A DNA stretch of 64,000 nucleotides from JAXGMQ01 sp040768585. GTDB lineage: Bacteria > Caldisericota > Caldisericia > JAAYUI01. Shown in pieces: positions 51,886-61,118 of this stretch. Numbering within the stretch: the first letter of the stretch is position 1; each line of letters starts with the position of its first letter. Below the pieces are notes generated by a model, which saw only the letters and a list, made by a program, of their open reading frames with translations, was not told where the DNA came from and did not search any database. The position numbers and the translations under genes were made by a program. The stretch lies in contig JAXGMQ010000001.1 of NCBI GenBank assembly GCA_040768585.1, positions 1,426,001 to 1,490,000 of the forward strand, written 5' to 3'.

Positions 51886-53754
51886 ATGAACAACAACATC
51901 AATAATCAACCAGAAGACATCAGAGACTGGGTAATTTGTGAATCAAGAGAGCTGGGAGTGGACTTTACATGCCTAACCAGGAACCAACAAAACTTCATCA
52001 TAGCCTCCATCATGTCAGGACTTGAGAATGGATTTAGAAGTAGGTGCAACTATCCTGACCTTAGGTTTGCTAAAAGAAGAGGAATAGAGCAGACACGGGG
52101 AAAGATGCATAATGAGCCTGTTGATATAGACAACGAGGATTATTCAAAAAAAATAGATGTTAACGGCGAAAGCGATGAACTTGATGATACCGGATGTGGA
52201 GATCAGAGTGCGTACCTTTGTAATACCGAGAGATCTTGTTGTACAGATACTGCTGAAGGTCATTGTTCTGATATAGCCCCAAATTTACAAAATAAGTGTA
52301 TTGACTCACCATGTGGTAATGGGACTTTGTGTACAGATGCATATTGTCTTGATGATGGAAGTTTCAATCATGGATTTTGCAATGATTCTGATTGTGATGA
52401 TGAACAATGTACCAATACAAACTGCCAAGATGGTGAAAACTGTAGTGACTTTTACTGCAAGAACAAAGGCGATTGCACTGATACTTCAAATGATTGCTCT
52501 GATTCAATGTGTTCAAAAGAGTACTGTACTGATATCGCCCAAGCGCCTGATAATGCATGTAGCGATACAAATACATGTTACAACGTGGTTCAGTGTACAG
52601 ACAATAGATGCAGTGATTGTGATTGCCAAAATGAAGCCACTTGTATTGATAATCAGTCATCACATGGACATTGCACGGATAATCACTGTTTAAACAACAT
52701 TTGCAGTGATAATCTCGGATCAACCTTAAGATGTGTTGATGATGAATGTTCAAACAACACTTGCTCAGACACGGGGGAGTTAACACGAGAATGCTTAGAC
52801 GATAAATGTCAAAATTCTAGTCTATGCACAAATACAGCTTGTACTGATACTGAATGTGAGGACGATGGTTGTAGCGATAATCAGAGGTGTAATGATGACT
52901 CTTGTACAAATACTAATAGCGGAACAAGTGGCTGTTTGGATGATGCCATCTGTACTGATAGTATATGTAGGAATAGCACTCAATGTACTGACACAGTTCC
53001 TGGGTCAACCGGAGGCTGTTTAGATGGATTGTGCTATAATTCGGGTGGCACAGGACAAGGAACACCCGCATGCACTGATAGTACCAATCTTTGCGTCGAT
53101 ACATCATGCATTAACAACCCTCAGACGGGTTATAGGTGTACTGATGGAAGTACTAATGGAACTGGGTGTATTGATGGTTCATGTTATAATATTGAATGTA
53201 TCAATGGTAGTACATGTATGGATGATGTGTGCAGAAACGGTGGTGAAGGACCACAATATTGCAACTCTGACTCTTGTACTTATGAAACCTGTCTAAACAC
53301 AATGTGTAATCCAGCAGATTCAGCTGGTTCTTGCTCAGTTGATCAAGATTGCGACGACTATGAATCGGGTTGCATAAACGATGGTCGATCATGCCCGCAA
53401 AATGAAAACATGAAAGCTTGTATCGATATTGCTATTAGTTCTGGTGGCTGTACAGATTATAAGTGTCTAAATTCAAACAATTGTGTTGATAGAGGTTCTA
53501 TCTTACACCAAAATAAATGTATCGATAATGAATGTACAAATAGCACAAATTGTGGAGACTACAATAATTGCTACGATGATAAGTGTCAAAACAATAAATT
53601 ATGTACTGATGAGTCTGGATGTACTGATAATGCGCAAGAAGGAAGAGAATGTACGAACTATGATTGTGTGGACCTAAATCTTGGGGAAGGAAAATCGTGT
53701 GATCAACAAATTGGAGGAGAACACGATCAGCATCAATGCACGATATTCCCGTAA
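51886..53754 (+). CDS. Cysteine-rich repeat protein 4 with conserved leader
   Basis: 622 residues, the longest intact member. The ATG at 51886 has AAAGGAGGG upstream; an in-frame ATG at 51847 overlaps the propeller 2 stop and is less likely. The leader is nearly identical to that of protein 1 (DIRDWVICESRELGVDFTC, GLENGFRSRCNYPDLRFAKR, RGIEQ). The core of about 500 residues is made of units such as CTDNRCSDCDCQN, CSDNQRCNDDSCTN, CLDDAICTDSICRN and CIDNECTN. Gly-Ser-Thr spacers (NSGTSG, PGSTGG, GGTGQG) separate groups of units. No signal peptide. Propeller 3 begins inside or just after its end. Confidence 0.75.
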   Translation: MNNNINNQPEDIRDWVICESRELGVDFTCLTRNQQNFIIASIMSGLENGFRSRCNYPDLRFAKRRGIEQTRGKMHNEPVDIDNEDYSKKIDVNGESDELDDTGCGDQSAYLCNTERSCCTDTAEGHCSDIAPNLQNKCIDSPCGNGTLCTDAYCLDDGSFNHGFCNDSDCDDEQCTNTNCQDGENCSDFYCKNKGDCTDTSNDCSDSMCSKEYCTDIAQAPDNACSDTNTCYNVVQCTDNRCSDCDCQNEATCIDNQSSHGHCTDNHCLNNICSDNLGSTLRCVDDECSNNTCSDTGELTRECLDDKCQNSSLCTNTACTDTECEDDGCSDNQRCNDDSCTNTNSGTSGCLDDAICTDSICRNSTQCTDTVPGSTGGCLDGLCYNSGGTGQGTPACTDSTNLCVDTSCINNPQTGYRCTDGSTNGTGCIDGSCYNIECINGSTCMDDVCRNGGEGPQYCNSDSCTYETCLNTMCNPADSAGSCSVDQDCDDYESGCINDGRSCPQNENMKACIDIAISSGGCTDYKCLNSNNCVDRGSILHQNKCIDNECTNSTNCGDYNNCYDDKCQNNKLCTDESGCTDNAQEGRECTNYDCVDLNLGEGKSCDQQIGGEHDQHQCTIFP

Positions 53755-53782
53755 TTGTGACAAAGAAAGAATGGAGGTCGAG

Positions 53783-55468
53783 ATGACATTTAGAAAAAGA
53801 CTTACGCAATTACTTGCAGCATTATGCTTAGTTGTCATAGCTAGTAATGGCAATTCTACGTTTGCAGATATCAAGCCCATACCACACAAGTATTCTGATT
53901 ACTACGCTGGCTATGTTTTAAGCAATTCCAAGGCAACAAAACCAATTGAAGCATATGCAGTATATGATGAAGGCATATTGCAAGTTAGAGATATGGTTAA
54001 TTTCAGAACTCTATTTGATTGCTCAATAGAGGGTGAACTAGCAAGCTTGGAAACAGTTCTGTATGATTTTGGATTATTAATCGCTGAATATATGAAAAAA
54101 GAAGATACAGGAACCGATTATAAAAATTATAGATTTGTAGATTTCAACAGTAATGAATTTGATTTCGGTGAAGATATATTCGCCCATATTATATATAGCA
54201 ACGACCCTATCTATATCTATTTCGAGTTACAAGATGTTTCTGATAAGACCAAGTGGCCAATAAAATATTCATTGTGTGCCTTGCAAGATAATGAAATAAT
54301 CTGGAAGATTGAAGATCTTACACCGATGCAAGTTCAAGGATTCAATGATAATTATTTCTGGATTATCAGAGGGAATAAGTTCGATATACACAACACAAAA
54401 ACAGGTGAAAAACGTAAATCAATAGACATGCCAGGGGATAATGCCTCTATTAGTATGACCAGTAACCAGATTACAGAAATTCGATATGACTCCCCAGAAA
54501 TTGCACCATATAAGAAAATCGAATTTTGCTATATCGACAATAAAACTTTTGAAGTTTTTTATACTCTGAAGGGTCTTTATGCCTACAACCATAGAGGCAT
54601 CAAACGAACCATCATAGACGACAAACTCTGCATCGCTACCCCCGACTTCGAGACATATGAACCAGGTTCATTGACAATAAACGTCAAGGTAGTCACTCCA
54701 GACGAGGGTGTAGCGTTGGACAACGATATACTCCTTGAGGGTGTGCATCTTATTAACAACGAACTGCCATCAGGGACACTCATACAAAAAAGAATTGCCG
54801 ATGTTTCTGATAAGTATCTTCTGTTTATCAGAGGAGACCTGGATGAGCTTCAGATAATCGATATCAAAAACGGCATCACGAAAGCGAGAATAAAGGCATC
54901 AGGAGTTGGTGACGGTGGAACATCACAAGGATATATCAAAGACGACCTGGTCTTTTTTCAAACAAGGTATCAATACCTTTGCTACGATATATCAAAAGAT
55001 CGCATGCTCTGGCAGATAAACCGTAACCCAATATGGAACTATGTCGAGTATGAGGGGCTTGGTTATTACATCTATTTCCACGACAAACACAACAAGAATC
55101 TGCCAAATTGTGAGGTAAAGGTTTATGACCTCAAACACGACAAGCAAGAACCATATAGCTACAGTTTCGATGGCTATGTGAGCAAGGAATGTGTTGTGCC
55201 AACTCGTTATGGAGTGGTAGTAATTGATGTGTACAGAGAAGACGGATACTATATCGAGCTCTATAAACCAGGTGTTTCAGAACCAGTCTATTCAGTCAAA
55301 TCATCCACAATATGCACAAACTACCTTAAGAATGTGAAGCTAACCGAAGATGGTGCATATATAGAACTTTTCTACTCATTCAACAACCATGAAGGTCCAA
55401 CAAAATACTCATATTTTTTGCAGGTTGATACAGGGTTGTTGCTGTATGAGCTGGAACTGAGTGAGTAG
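53783..55468 (+). CDS. Secreted propeller-like protein 3 of the cysteine-rich locus
   Basis: 561 residues from the ATG at 53783, which has GGAGG five bases upstream; an ATG four codons earlier lies in the ribosome site. Signal peptide MTFRKRLTQLLAALCLVVIA, cleavage near TFA. The strands repeat as in the paralogues (LQDNEIIWKIEDL, HNTKTGEKRKSIDM, CYDISKDRMLWQINRN), with the conserved end YIELYKPGVSEPVYS ... LQVDTGLLLYE. The 3' half has noticeably more C-rich codons than the 5' half, which may reflect recombination between paralogues. Function as for the other propellers: extracellular binding, inferred. Confidence 0.65.
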   Translation: MTFRKRLTQLLAALCLVVIASNGNSTFADIKPIPHKYSDYYAGYVLSNSKATKPIEAYAVYDEGILQVRDMVNFRTLFDCSIEGELASLETVLYDFGLLIAEYMKKEDTGTDYKNYRFVDFNSNEFDFGEDIFAHIIYSNDPIYIYFELQDVSDKTKWPIKYSLCALQDNEIIWKIEDLTPMQVQGFNDNYFWIIRGNKFDIHNTKTGEKRKSIDMPGDNASISMTSNQITEIRYDSPEIAPYKKIEFCYIDNKTFEVFYTLKGLYAYNHRGIKRTIIDDKLCIATPDFETYEPGSLTINVKVVTPDEGVALDNDILLEGVHLINNELPSGTLIQKRIADVSDKYLLFIRGDLDELQIIDIKNGITKARIKASGVGDGGTSQGYIKDDLVFFQTRYQYLCYDISKDRMLWQINRNPIWNYVEYEGLGYYIYFHDKHNKNLPNCEVKVYDLKHDKQEPYSYSFDGYVSKECVVPTRYGVVVIDVYREDGYYIELYKPGVSEPVYSVKSSTICTNYLKNVKLTEDGAYIELFYSFNNHEGPTKYSYFLQVDTGLLLYELELSE

Positions 55469-55484
55469 AAACGTGTAAGATTCC

Positions 55485-55690
55485 ATGAACTGCCTTAAAT
55501 GCGTGACAGGCAGGTGACCCAATATTTCGGTCAAATGTCTTTGCCAACCCAGAGAACACCCTAGACAGATACCACTACAACATGGAAGAAAAGGACAAAG
55601 AGAACCTCACACATCTAGTCTCAAGAATGCAAGATGTGGCAAGAGGTCAACTTAAAAACATGTTAGAGAGTATTACGAAAGAGGGAGTGC
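55485..55690 (+). pseudogene. Recombination remnant: DUF1847 5' end joined to radical SAM 3' end
   Basis: It begins as a third copy of the DUF1847 start (MNCLKCVTGR), then at GCAGGTGACCCA (about 55510) switches to an almost exact copy of the last 180 bp of the radical SAM gene (equivalent to 45103-45285: FRSNVFANPENTLDRYHYN, EEKDKENLTHLVSRMQDVAR). The copy runs into the next leader. Neither part can work. It records a deletion between tandem copies of the locus. Confidence 0.85.
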
Positions 55691-55988
55691 TATGAACGGT
55701 GACAATGTCAACAACAGGTCAATAGAAAGCAGTACACAAACCAACAAATCTGCAATTAACTACGGAAATATTAATAATCAACCAGAAGATATAAAAGACT
55801 GGGTAATCAACGAATCAAGAGAGCTTGGAGTGGACTTCACATGTCTAACACATAATCAACAAAACTACATCATAGCTTCCATCATGTCAGGCCTTGAGAA
55901 TGGATTTAGGAGTAGGTGTAACTATCCAGATTTGAGGTTTGCAAGGAGAAGGGGTATAGAAAAAAGGGCTATCAACAATAATAAATTT

Positions 55989-56728
55989 GGGTCTAGACTA
56001 GATAAACGGCCTCTCTCTAAACTCTCTCAGTAGAATAGCATACATATCCTGTTTTCTCAAATTGAATCTGTACTCAGTCTCCTTCAAGTGCAAATAAAAC
56101 GTAGAAGAACTCACACCTTGGAACTTCTGAAGCCTTCTTTTGGCATAACTCCAGAAAGATTCGATGCCATTGATGTGATTGGCTCCTCTGGCAAACTCAT
56201 CTTTTCCATGAATGACTCTGTGATGCTTGCTGTAACCGATGTCAACCAGTCCATCATAAGCATGCCATCCGTCTGTGTTTATGACAGACTGTATGTCAAC
56301 CTTGCCTGCAATTATTTTCTGAAGTGTCCTTCTGGTGCAGTCTGGGATTATCTCTGTATAGACCTTTCCATCCTCTCTTTTGAGGATACCAAACACCTTG
56401 GTCTTTCCTCTAGCCCCTCTTCCTCTCTTGCCCTTAACTCTCTTTGCTCCAAAATAGCTTTCGTCAGCCTCTACAATCCCTTTGAAAGGTGACTTGTCCT
56501 CACAAAGTCTGGCTATTCTTACTCTGAACATGTTGAAATGCCTGTTTGCTGTGTTTCTGTTTACATTGCACAGTTCTGCTGTTTTTGTTGCGTCCAAATC
56601 CATTGAAAAACACTTCACTATTTTCCTGAAAATGTACTCACTAATTCGTGAATGCTTTGCGTACTTGTTTTTGCTTCTGACAGCCTGACTCCTTTACACT
56701 TTGAAGTGTAGTTAGGTAGTCAAGACCC
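55989..56728 (-). mobile_element. IS1595-family insertion sequence (copy B), 740 bp
   Basis: Ends are inverted repeats GGGTCTAGACTAGATAA (left) and GGGTCTTGACTACCTAA (right, read inward), 14 of 17 matching. It carries one transposase on the minus strand. The eight bases on either side (ATAAATTT / TTTTATTT) are not identical, but an 8-bp duplication is what frame restoration of the host gene requires. Confidence 0.8.
55998..56618 (-). CDS. IS1595-family (ISXO2-like) transposase
   Basis: 206 codons from a GTG at 56618. The DDE-type core is complete: VEADESYFGAKRVKGKRGRG, VINTDGWHAYDGLVD and NHINGIESFWSYAKRRL. Similarity to copy A continues 26 codons upstream (SKNKYAKHSRISEYIFRK), but that stretch has no ATG, GTG or TTG at its beginning; copy A has ATG there. 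Either the start codon has been lost by mutation or a rare start is used. It may therefore be inactive in spite of its intact core. Confidence 0.8.
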   Translation of the reverse strand: MKCFSMDLDATKTAELCNVNRNTANRHFNMFRVRIARLCEDKSPFKGIVEADESYFGAKRVKGKRGRGARGKTKVFGILKREDGKVYTEIIPDCTRRTLQKIIAGKVDIQSVINTDGWHAYDGLVDIGYSKHHRVIHGKDEFARGANHINGIESFWSYAKRRLQKFQGVSSSTFYLHLKETEYRFNLRKQDMYAILLREFRERPFI

Positions 56729-58409
56729 TTTTATTTTATCAATCTGAGCAGAATACTGCATTCGACAATGTAGAGAGTCTAAACGATCCAGGCGATATCC
56801 ATATGTGTGTTTTTTCTCCAAACTGTATAGATGGGGGGTTATGTGGTGATATTGGTACAGAAATCGTTTGCCATAGAGATGGTGCTACAGATGAGATGCG
56901 CTGTGGTGATAGAACCGTTCCTGAGCAGCGCTGTTCCGATGAACGTTGTGGTAACGAGATGCAGTGTCAAGACCTTAGATGTGATGACACGGATTGTAGC
57001 AATACCTATAATTGTTCCGACTCAGACTGTTCGGATGAAAGGTGTTCCAATTCGAGTTATTGTATAAACTCTGGCTGTTTTGATGATGAATGCACCAATA
57101 ATAATGATTGCCAAGATGATGCAAACACATGCACAGATGTTCAGAATTGTCACAACAAAGATTGTAGTGACATAGGAGAACCTGATAACAATACCTGTAC
57201 AGATACTTCAACATGTTTAAATGATGTCTGTCTTGATGAGCAATGTCTTGATTCTTATTGTGAGAATAATGCTGACTGTTCAGACAATACTAAAACATCC
57301 TATGAGTGTGTACAGACCAATCATGTTTGAACGAGACTGAATGCTCTGACGCATCAACGACCGGAGAACATTGTACCGATTATGGCTGTGTAAATACCGA
57401 TTGTAGCGACAGTGGACTACCAGATGTAAAGTGCTATGACTCATCATGCAGCAATTCGACTAACTGTCCTGATGATAATTGTAGTGATTGTTTGTGTACA
57501 AATGCTTCCGGATGTTCTGACACAGGTACACTGTCTTTAGGAGGGTGTCTTGATACAACGTGTACAAATACCGCTGCTAATAGCTGTACAGACGGCGGCA
57601 CACAGATTGAATGTACGGATTTAATGTGTAAAAATTCTGCCAGTAACGCTTGTAATGATATGTATGGTGACGCGACAGATGAGCTGTGCTACAATGAGAA
57701 TGAAGGTTCCTGTGCAGACGATCAGATGTGTATTGATAATGCCTGTATAAACAACGAAGGATGTATTGATACATATGGGTGCAGTGATGCCCCTTGTGCA
57801 AATTATAATATTATCAAAAATAATTGTACCAATGGTGGTGATGGAGAAGGCAATAAATGTCTAGATGATGGTTGTAGAAATTGGAATTGTGGACATTCAG
57901 AGGGAGATGGCCAGCGCGGTTGCACAAATGAACCATTCTGTGAAGATAGCTCTTGTGTAGAAGTCCATGATTGTGTTGATGGCGGTGGAACACAGAGTTG
58001 TTCGGATACAAACAATAGATGTAAGTGGCCACTAGATTCTTGTAACAATGATGATAGTGTTTGTTTGGATAAAGCAAACGATTGTTCTTATTGTACTGAT
58101 GCAACTTGCATAAACGCAAATAATTGTGTTGATTATGCAGAAGATTTTGACATAAATAAATGTACCGACAATGAATGTGTAAACCAAAAGAATTGTGCTG
58201 ATAGGGGTGGATGCTATGATGATAAATGCTCAAATGTAAAATTGTGTACTGATGAGAATTCATGTAGTGATAGCACAAATCCTGATCGAGAGTGTACAAA
58301 TGGACATTGTTCTGATTTGAATGTCGGAGCAGCGTCTAATTGTGATTTGAATCCAGGTGAGGACTCTGTTTGTCACCCGTGGCCATAAAGAATAAAGAGA
58401 GGTAAACAT

Positions 58410-60023
58410 ATGGGAACTTGGAGAAGATACTTGCAAGGTGTCGTCATCGCAACCGTCATTGTTATTGTAACACCGTTTTCATTTGTTACAGTTGGATTGG
58501 AAAAACAAGATATCACTAATTCAACGTATTCCTACGCTACCGCCTACAACCTCTCAACCAAACCGATTGAGCTATTCATCTCTCCAGACAAGACAAAATA
58601 TCATGTCAGAGACCTTGAGACATTTAAGCTGATATTTGCAGGCGATATACCAGATAGTGCAGGGAGTGGTATATTTCTATTTGATGATAGGGTTATGTTT
58701 ACCACAAGCGGTGGAGATTCTGAAGAACTGATCTACATATTTCATATATTTGATGGTTCTATCGTATCCAAGAAGCTCGATCCGGTAATCTATGTTGTTA
58801 TAGATAGTGAGCCAATATACATTACATTCAAAAATATTGGTGAAAGAACAATCCGGGCTGTAAAAGAGGGTCAAATCATCTGGGAAAAAAATGCAAAATT
58901 ACGTCGAAATAACTCATTTGAGACATTCGGAAACAATGACCCCCTTTGGATTATCGAAAATGACAAGACAAAGTTAATTGATCCAAGAACAGGTTATGAT
59001 GAATTTGTTCTTGATGAAATCTTTGATATCAAGGCAATGGATACAAATATCACAGTTTTATCAAAAATCACGGGTAATACAGAATCCTTCATAGTATTCG
59101 ACAATATTGTGAAGAAAATCCAAAATGATTTTATACTAGAGGAAGAAACCATTTACAAAAGACGTATTATACGGATTGATAGTGGAAATACTGTCATAAT
59201 AGACATTAATAATCGAACATATGAAGAAACCCCACTTATTAATTTAGATGTTTCCATCTATAGTGGATATGAAACTTCAGTAAATCATTATAAGCTCAGT
59301 CTTGATGATAAAAGGATCACTTCAACTCCATGGACATACGAACAAGGTGCATTTTTAAAAGACAACATCTTTGTTTATCCCAATTACTACAAAAAAGTCT
59401 TCCAAGCTGTTGATATCAGAGATGGTAGAATCATTTGGGAGAGTGAACCACAGGCATTTAAGGTTGGTGGTGGAGGACTGGGTTACGTGGAAATAAAAGA
59501 TGACCTAGTGATATGCAGAAACGACCTGGGCTATCTGACCTGCCTCGACTTCAACACCTTCAAACCAAAATGGAAGGTGCCAATCTCCAAACCAATTCAA
59601 TATGAGAGATATGAGTATGATGGTTTGGTCTACCAAGCCTACAGATTCCCAAACAACACAACAAACACCTATGATCTGAAGGTGAAGGTGTATGATGCTA
59701 GATTTGATGTGTCCGAGTTGTATGAATACAACATCCCGGGAGTTGACTCATATGACCTTATTGTGCCTACAAAGCTTGGTGTCTTGATTGTCCCAAGCAT
59801 CTACAAAAACAGAGATATCAGACTCTTTGGGATAGGACTCAAAGAACCAATACTTGAGATTCACCAGTTGGGTGACTTTATTCTAACAGGTTATGAACTC
59901 TATCCTGATGGTGTGACATTCTACATGGAGTGGATGAGCCAGTCTGACCCAGACGAGAAGACATTTGCTACCGAGATTGACCTTGAGAGTGGGGAGTATA
60001 AACACAGAATTCTTAAAGAATGA
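58410..60023 (+). CDS. Secreted propeller-like protein 4 of the cysteine-rich locus
   Basis: 537 residues, AGAGAGG site before the ATG. Signal/anchor segment YLQGVVIATVIVIVTPFSFV. Strand repeats match the paralogues (VKEGQIIWEKNAK, IDPRTGYDEFVLDEI, VDIRDGRIIWESEPQ, LDFNTFKPKWKVPISK) with the family ending DIRLFGIGLKEPILEIH ... EIDLESGEYKHRI. It is intact although the cysteine-rich gene before it is dead. That suggests the propeller either serves products of the other units or has not yet decayed. Confidence 0.65.
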   Translation: MGTWRRYLQGVVIATVIVIVTPFSFVTVGLEKQDITNSTYSYATAYNLSTKPIELFISPDKTKYHVRDLETFKLIFAGDIPDSAGSGIFLFDDRVMFTTSGGDSEELIYIFHIFDGSIVSKKLDPVIYVVIDSEPIYITFKNIGERTIRAVKEGQIIWEKNAKLRRNNSFETFGNNDPLWIIENDKTKLIDPRTGYDEFVLDEIFDIKAMDTNITVLSKITGNTESFIVFDNIVKKIQNDFILEEETIYKRRIIRIDSGNTVIIDINNRTYEETPLINLDVSIYSGYETSVNHYKLSLDDKRITSTPWTYEQGAFLKDNIFVYPNYYKKVFQAVDIRDGRIIWESEPQAFKVGGGGLGYVEIKDDLVICRNDLGYLTCLDFNTFKPKWKVPISKPIQYERYEYDGLVYQAYRFPNNTTNTYDLKVKVYDARFDVSELYEYNIPGVDSYDLIVPTKLGVLIVPSIYKNRDIRLFGIGLKEPILEIHQLGDFILTGYELYPDGVTFYMEWMSQSDPDEKTFATEIDLESGEYKHRILKE

Positions 60024-60065
60024 ATGTGACTAGATTATGAGAAGAAATTTTAAAAGGAGGATTCC

Positions 60066-60662
60066 ATGAATTGCCTTAAATGCACAACAGGTAGATGTTC
60101 CGACTGTGAACACACCAAACCCTTCAGAGAAGAATCTCTGAAGATTTACAAGACTAGTGAATCATCAAAGATACACAGCGTAGCTGCTGATGTAGAGGTC
60201 AGTTACCACTCAAGACTCACACGACTTGAAGAACTCATTATGTTTGCAGAGAAGATCGGATATAAGAGAATTGGAATAGCATACTGTGGTGGTCTAACCA
60301 TCGAGGCAAGAACAGCGTCAAAGATAATTGTGCTGAGAGGATTCCAGATTTCATCAGCTATGTGCGGAGTATGCGGATTGGACAGAAAAGAGCTTGGGAT
60401 AAAGAGCTTTAGAGCAGACGGTACTGGGCCAATATGCAACCCTGTGGGACAAGCTCTTGCTCTGAACTCTGACAACACTGAGCTAAATATCATCGTTGGT
60501 TTGTGTGTTGGTCATGATATCCTATTCACTCAGTACTCAAAGGCACCTGTATCAACATTTATCGTCAAGGATAGAGTGCTAGGACACAATCCTGTTCAAG
60601 CTGTGTACTCCAAGTATGTGACAAATCAGGTTGTGATGAGAATGAAGAAGAATAATTCATAG
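60066..60662 (+). CDS. DUF1847 family metal-binding protein
   Basis: 198 residues, AGGAGG site six bases before the ATG. The N-terminus holds the DUF1847 cysteine group (MNCLKCTTGRCSDCEHTKP); the centre has IAYCGGLTIEARTASKIIV and SSAMCGVCGLDRKELGIK; the end has GLCVGHDILFTQYSKAPVST and VLGHNPVQAVYSK. DUF1847 proteins are small, presumed metal-binding proteins of anaerobes with unknown function. Its 5' end is also found fused to a cysteine-rich gene at 48.4 kb and as a remnant at 55.5 kb, so it is part of the repeating unit of the locus and may act with the radical SAM enzyme or the cysteine-rich products. Confidence 0.85.
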   Translation: MNCLKCTTGRCSDCEHTKPFREESLKIYKTSESSKIHSVAADVEVSYHSRLTRLEELIMFAEKIGYKRIGIAYCGGLTIEARTASKIIVLRGFQISSAMCGVCGLDRKELGIKSFRADGTGPICNPVGQALALNSDNTELNIIVGLCVGHDILFTQYSKAPVSTFIVKDRVLGHNPVQAVYSKYVTNQVVMRMKKNNS

Positions 60663-61118
60663 AATGAATTGATAGATTACTGTTATAGAGAGAGGAGGAG
60701 GACTTTAGGAAGATACAAAACTCTCAAAAATGACTCTAAAAACAGCATAAAATATTCTACCCTTGCTCTCATAACACAACTCAAGCACAAAAAACCTTTC
60801 CCGAATATCTCACATCATCAAAAAAATGAAAATTCATACCCGATAATCTCACATTCCCAACTCCCAAAACCACCCCTTTTTACACCCCCAACGTTACTTA
60901 TTATAATCTCTATTATACCAAAGATTATTGGACCCCTTCGCACACCTTTTGAACCATCATTCCAACGAACCCTTCGGTATTATCGTGGTATTCATCCTAT
61001 GCCAAAAGTCATTCGGGATTTATTTCCATGGGCAGATGCACCTGTACCATAAACTATTCATATAGTCGAGAGTATTATCTCATATGATAAGGAAGATGTG
61101 GAAAGGGGATGACTGAAT
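60663..61118. other. Intergenic region without recognised genes
   Basis: About 450 bp between the DUF1847 gene and the lipoprotein gene. A 127-codon frame on the plus strand starts at a TTG, has a Pro/Ile/His-rich composition unlike the neighbours and is probably not a gene. No terminator or repeat stands out. Confidence 0.5.

Larger units (their letters stand above)
55692..58388 (+). pseudogene. Cysteine-rich protein 5, split by an IS element and a frameshift
   Basis: The leader (from 55692; DIKDWVINESRELGVDFTC, GLENGFRSRCNYPDLRFARR, RGIEKR) is intact but has a 20-residue N-terminal addition. It runs into an IS1595-family element at 55989. Beyond the element the frame resumes at 56737 (YQSEQNTAFDNVESLNDPG) and continues through cysteine-rich repeats until a two-base insertion near 57310 (TGTGT where TGT is expected) shifts it; the repeats then continue to 58388 (CTDQSCLNETECSD ... 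CHPWP). Removing the element with eight flanking bases, and the extra two bases, gives one open frame of about 640 codons. Propeller 4 follows 21 bp later. Confidence 0.8.

Noticed and set aside
45285..58388. Metallothionein or EGF-type calcium-binding repeats as an explanation for the cysteine-rich proteins
   Set aside because: Spacing is too variable for either, there is no signal peptide as EGF proteins would need, and metallothioneins are much shorter. Metal binding is not excluded but is not supported.
60669..61052. 127-codon open frame between the DUF1847 and lipoprotein genes
   Set aside because: TTG start without a ribosome site, an odd Pro/Ile/His-rich composition and no recognisable domain.
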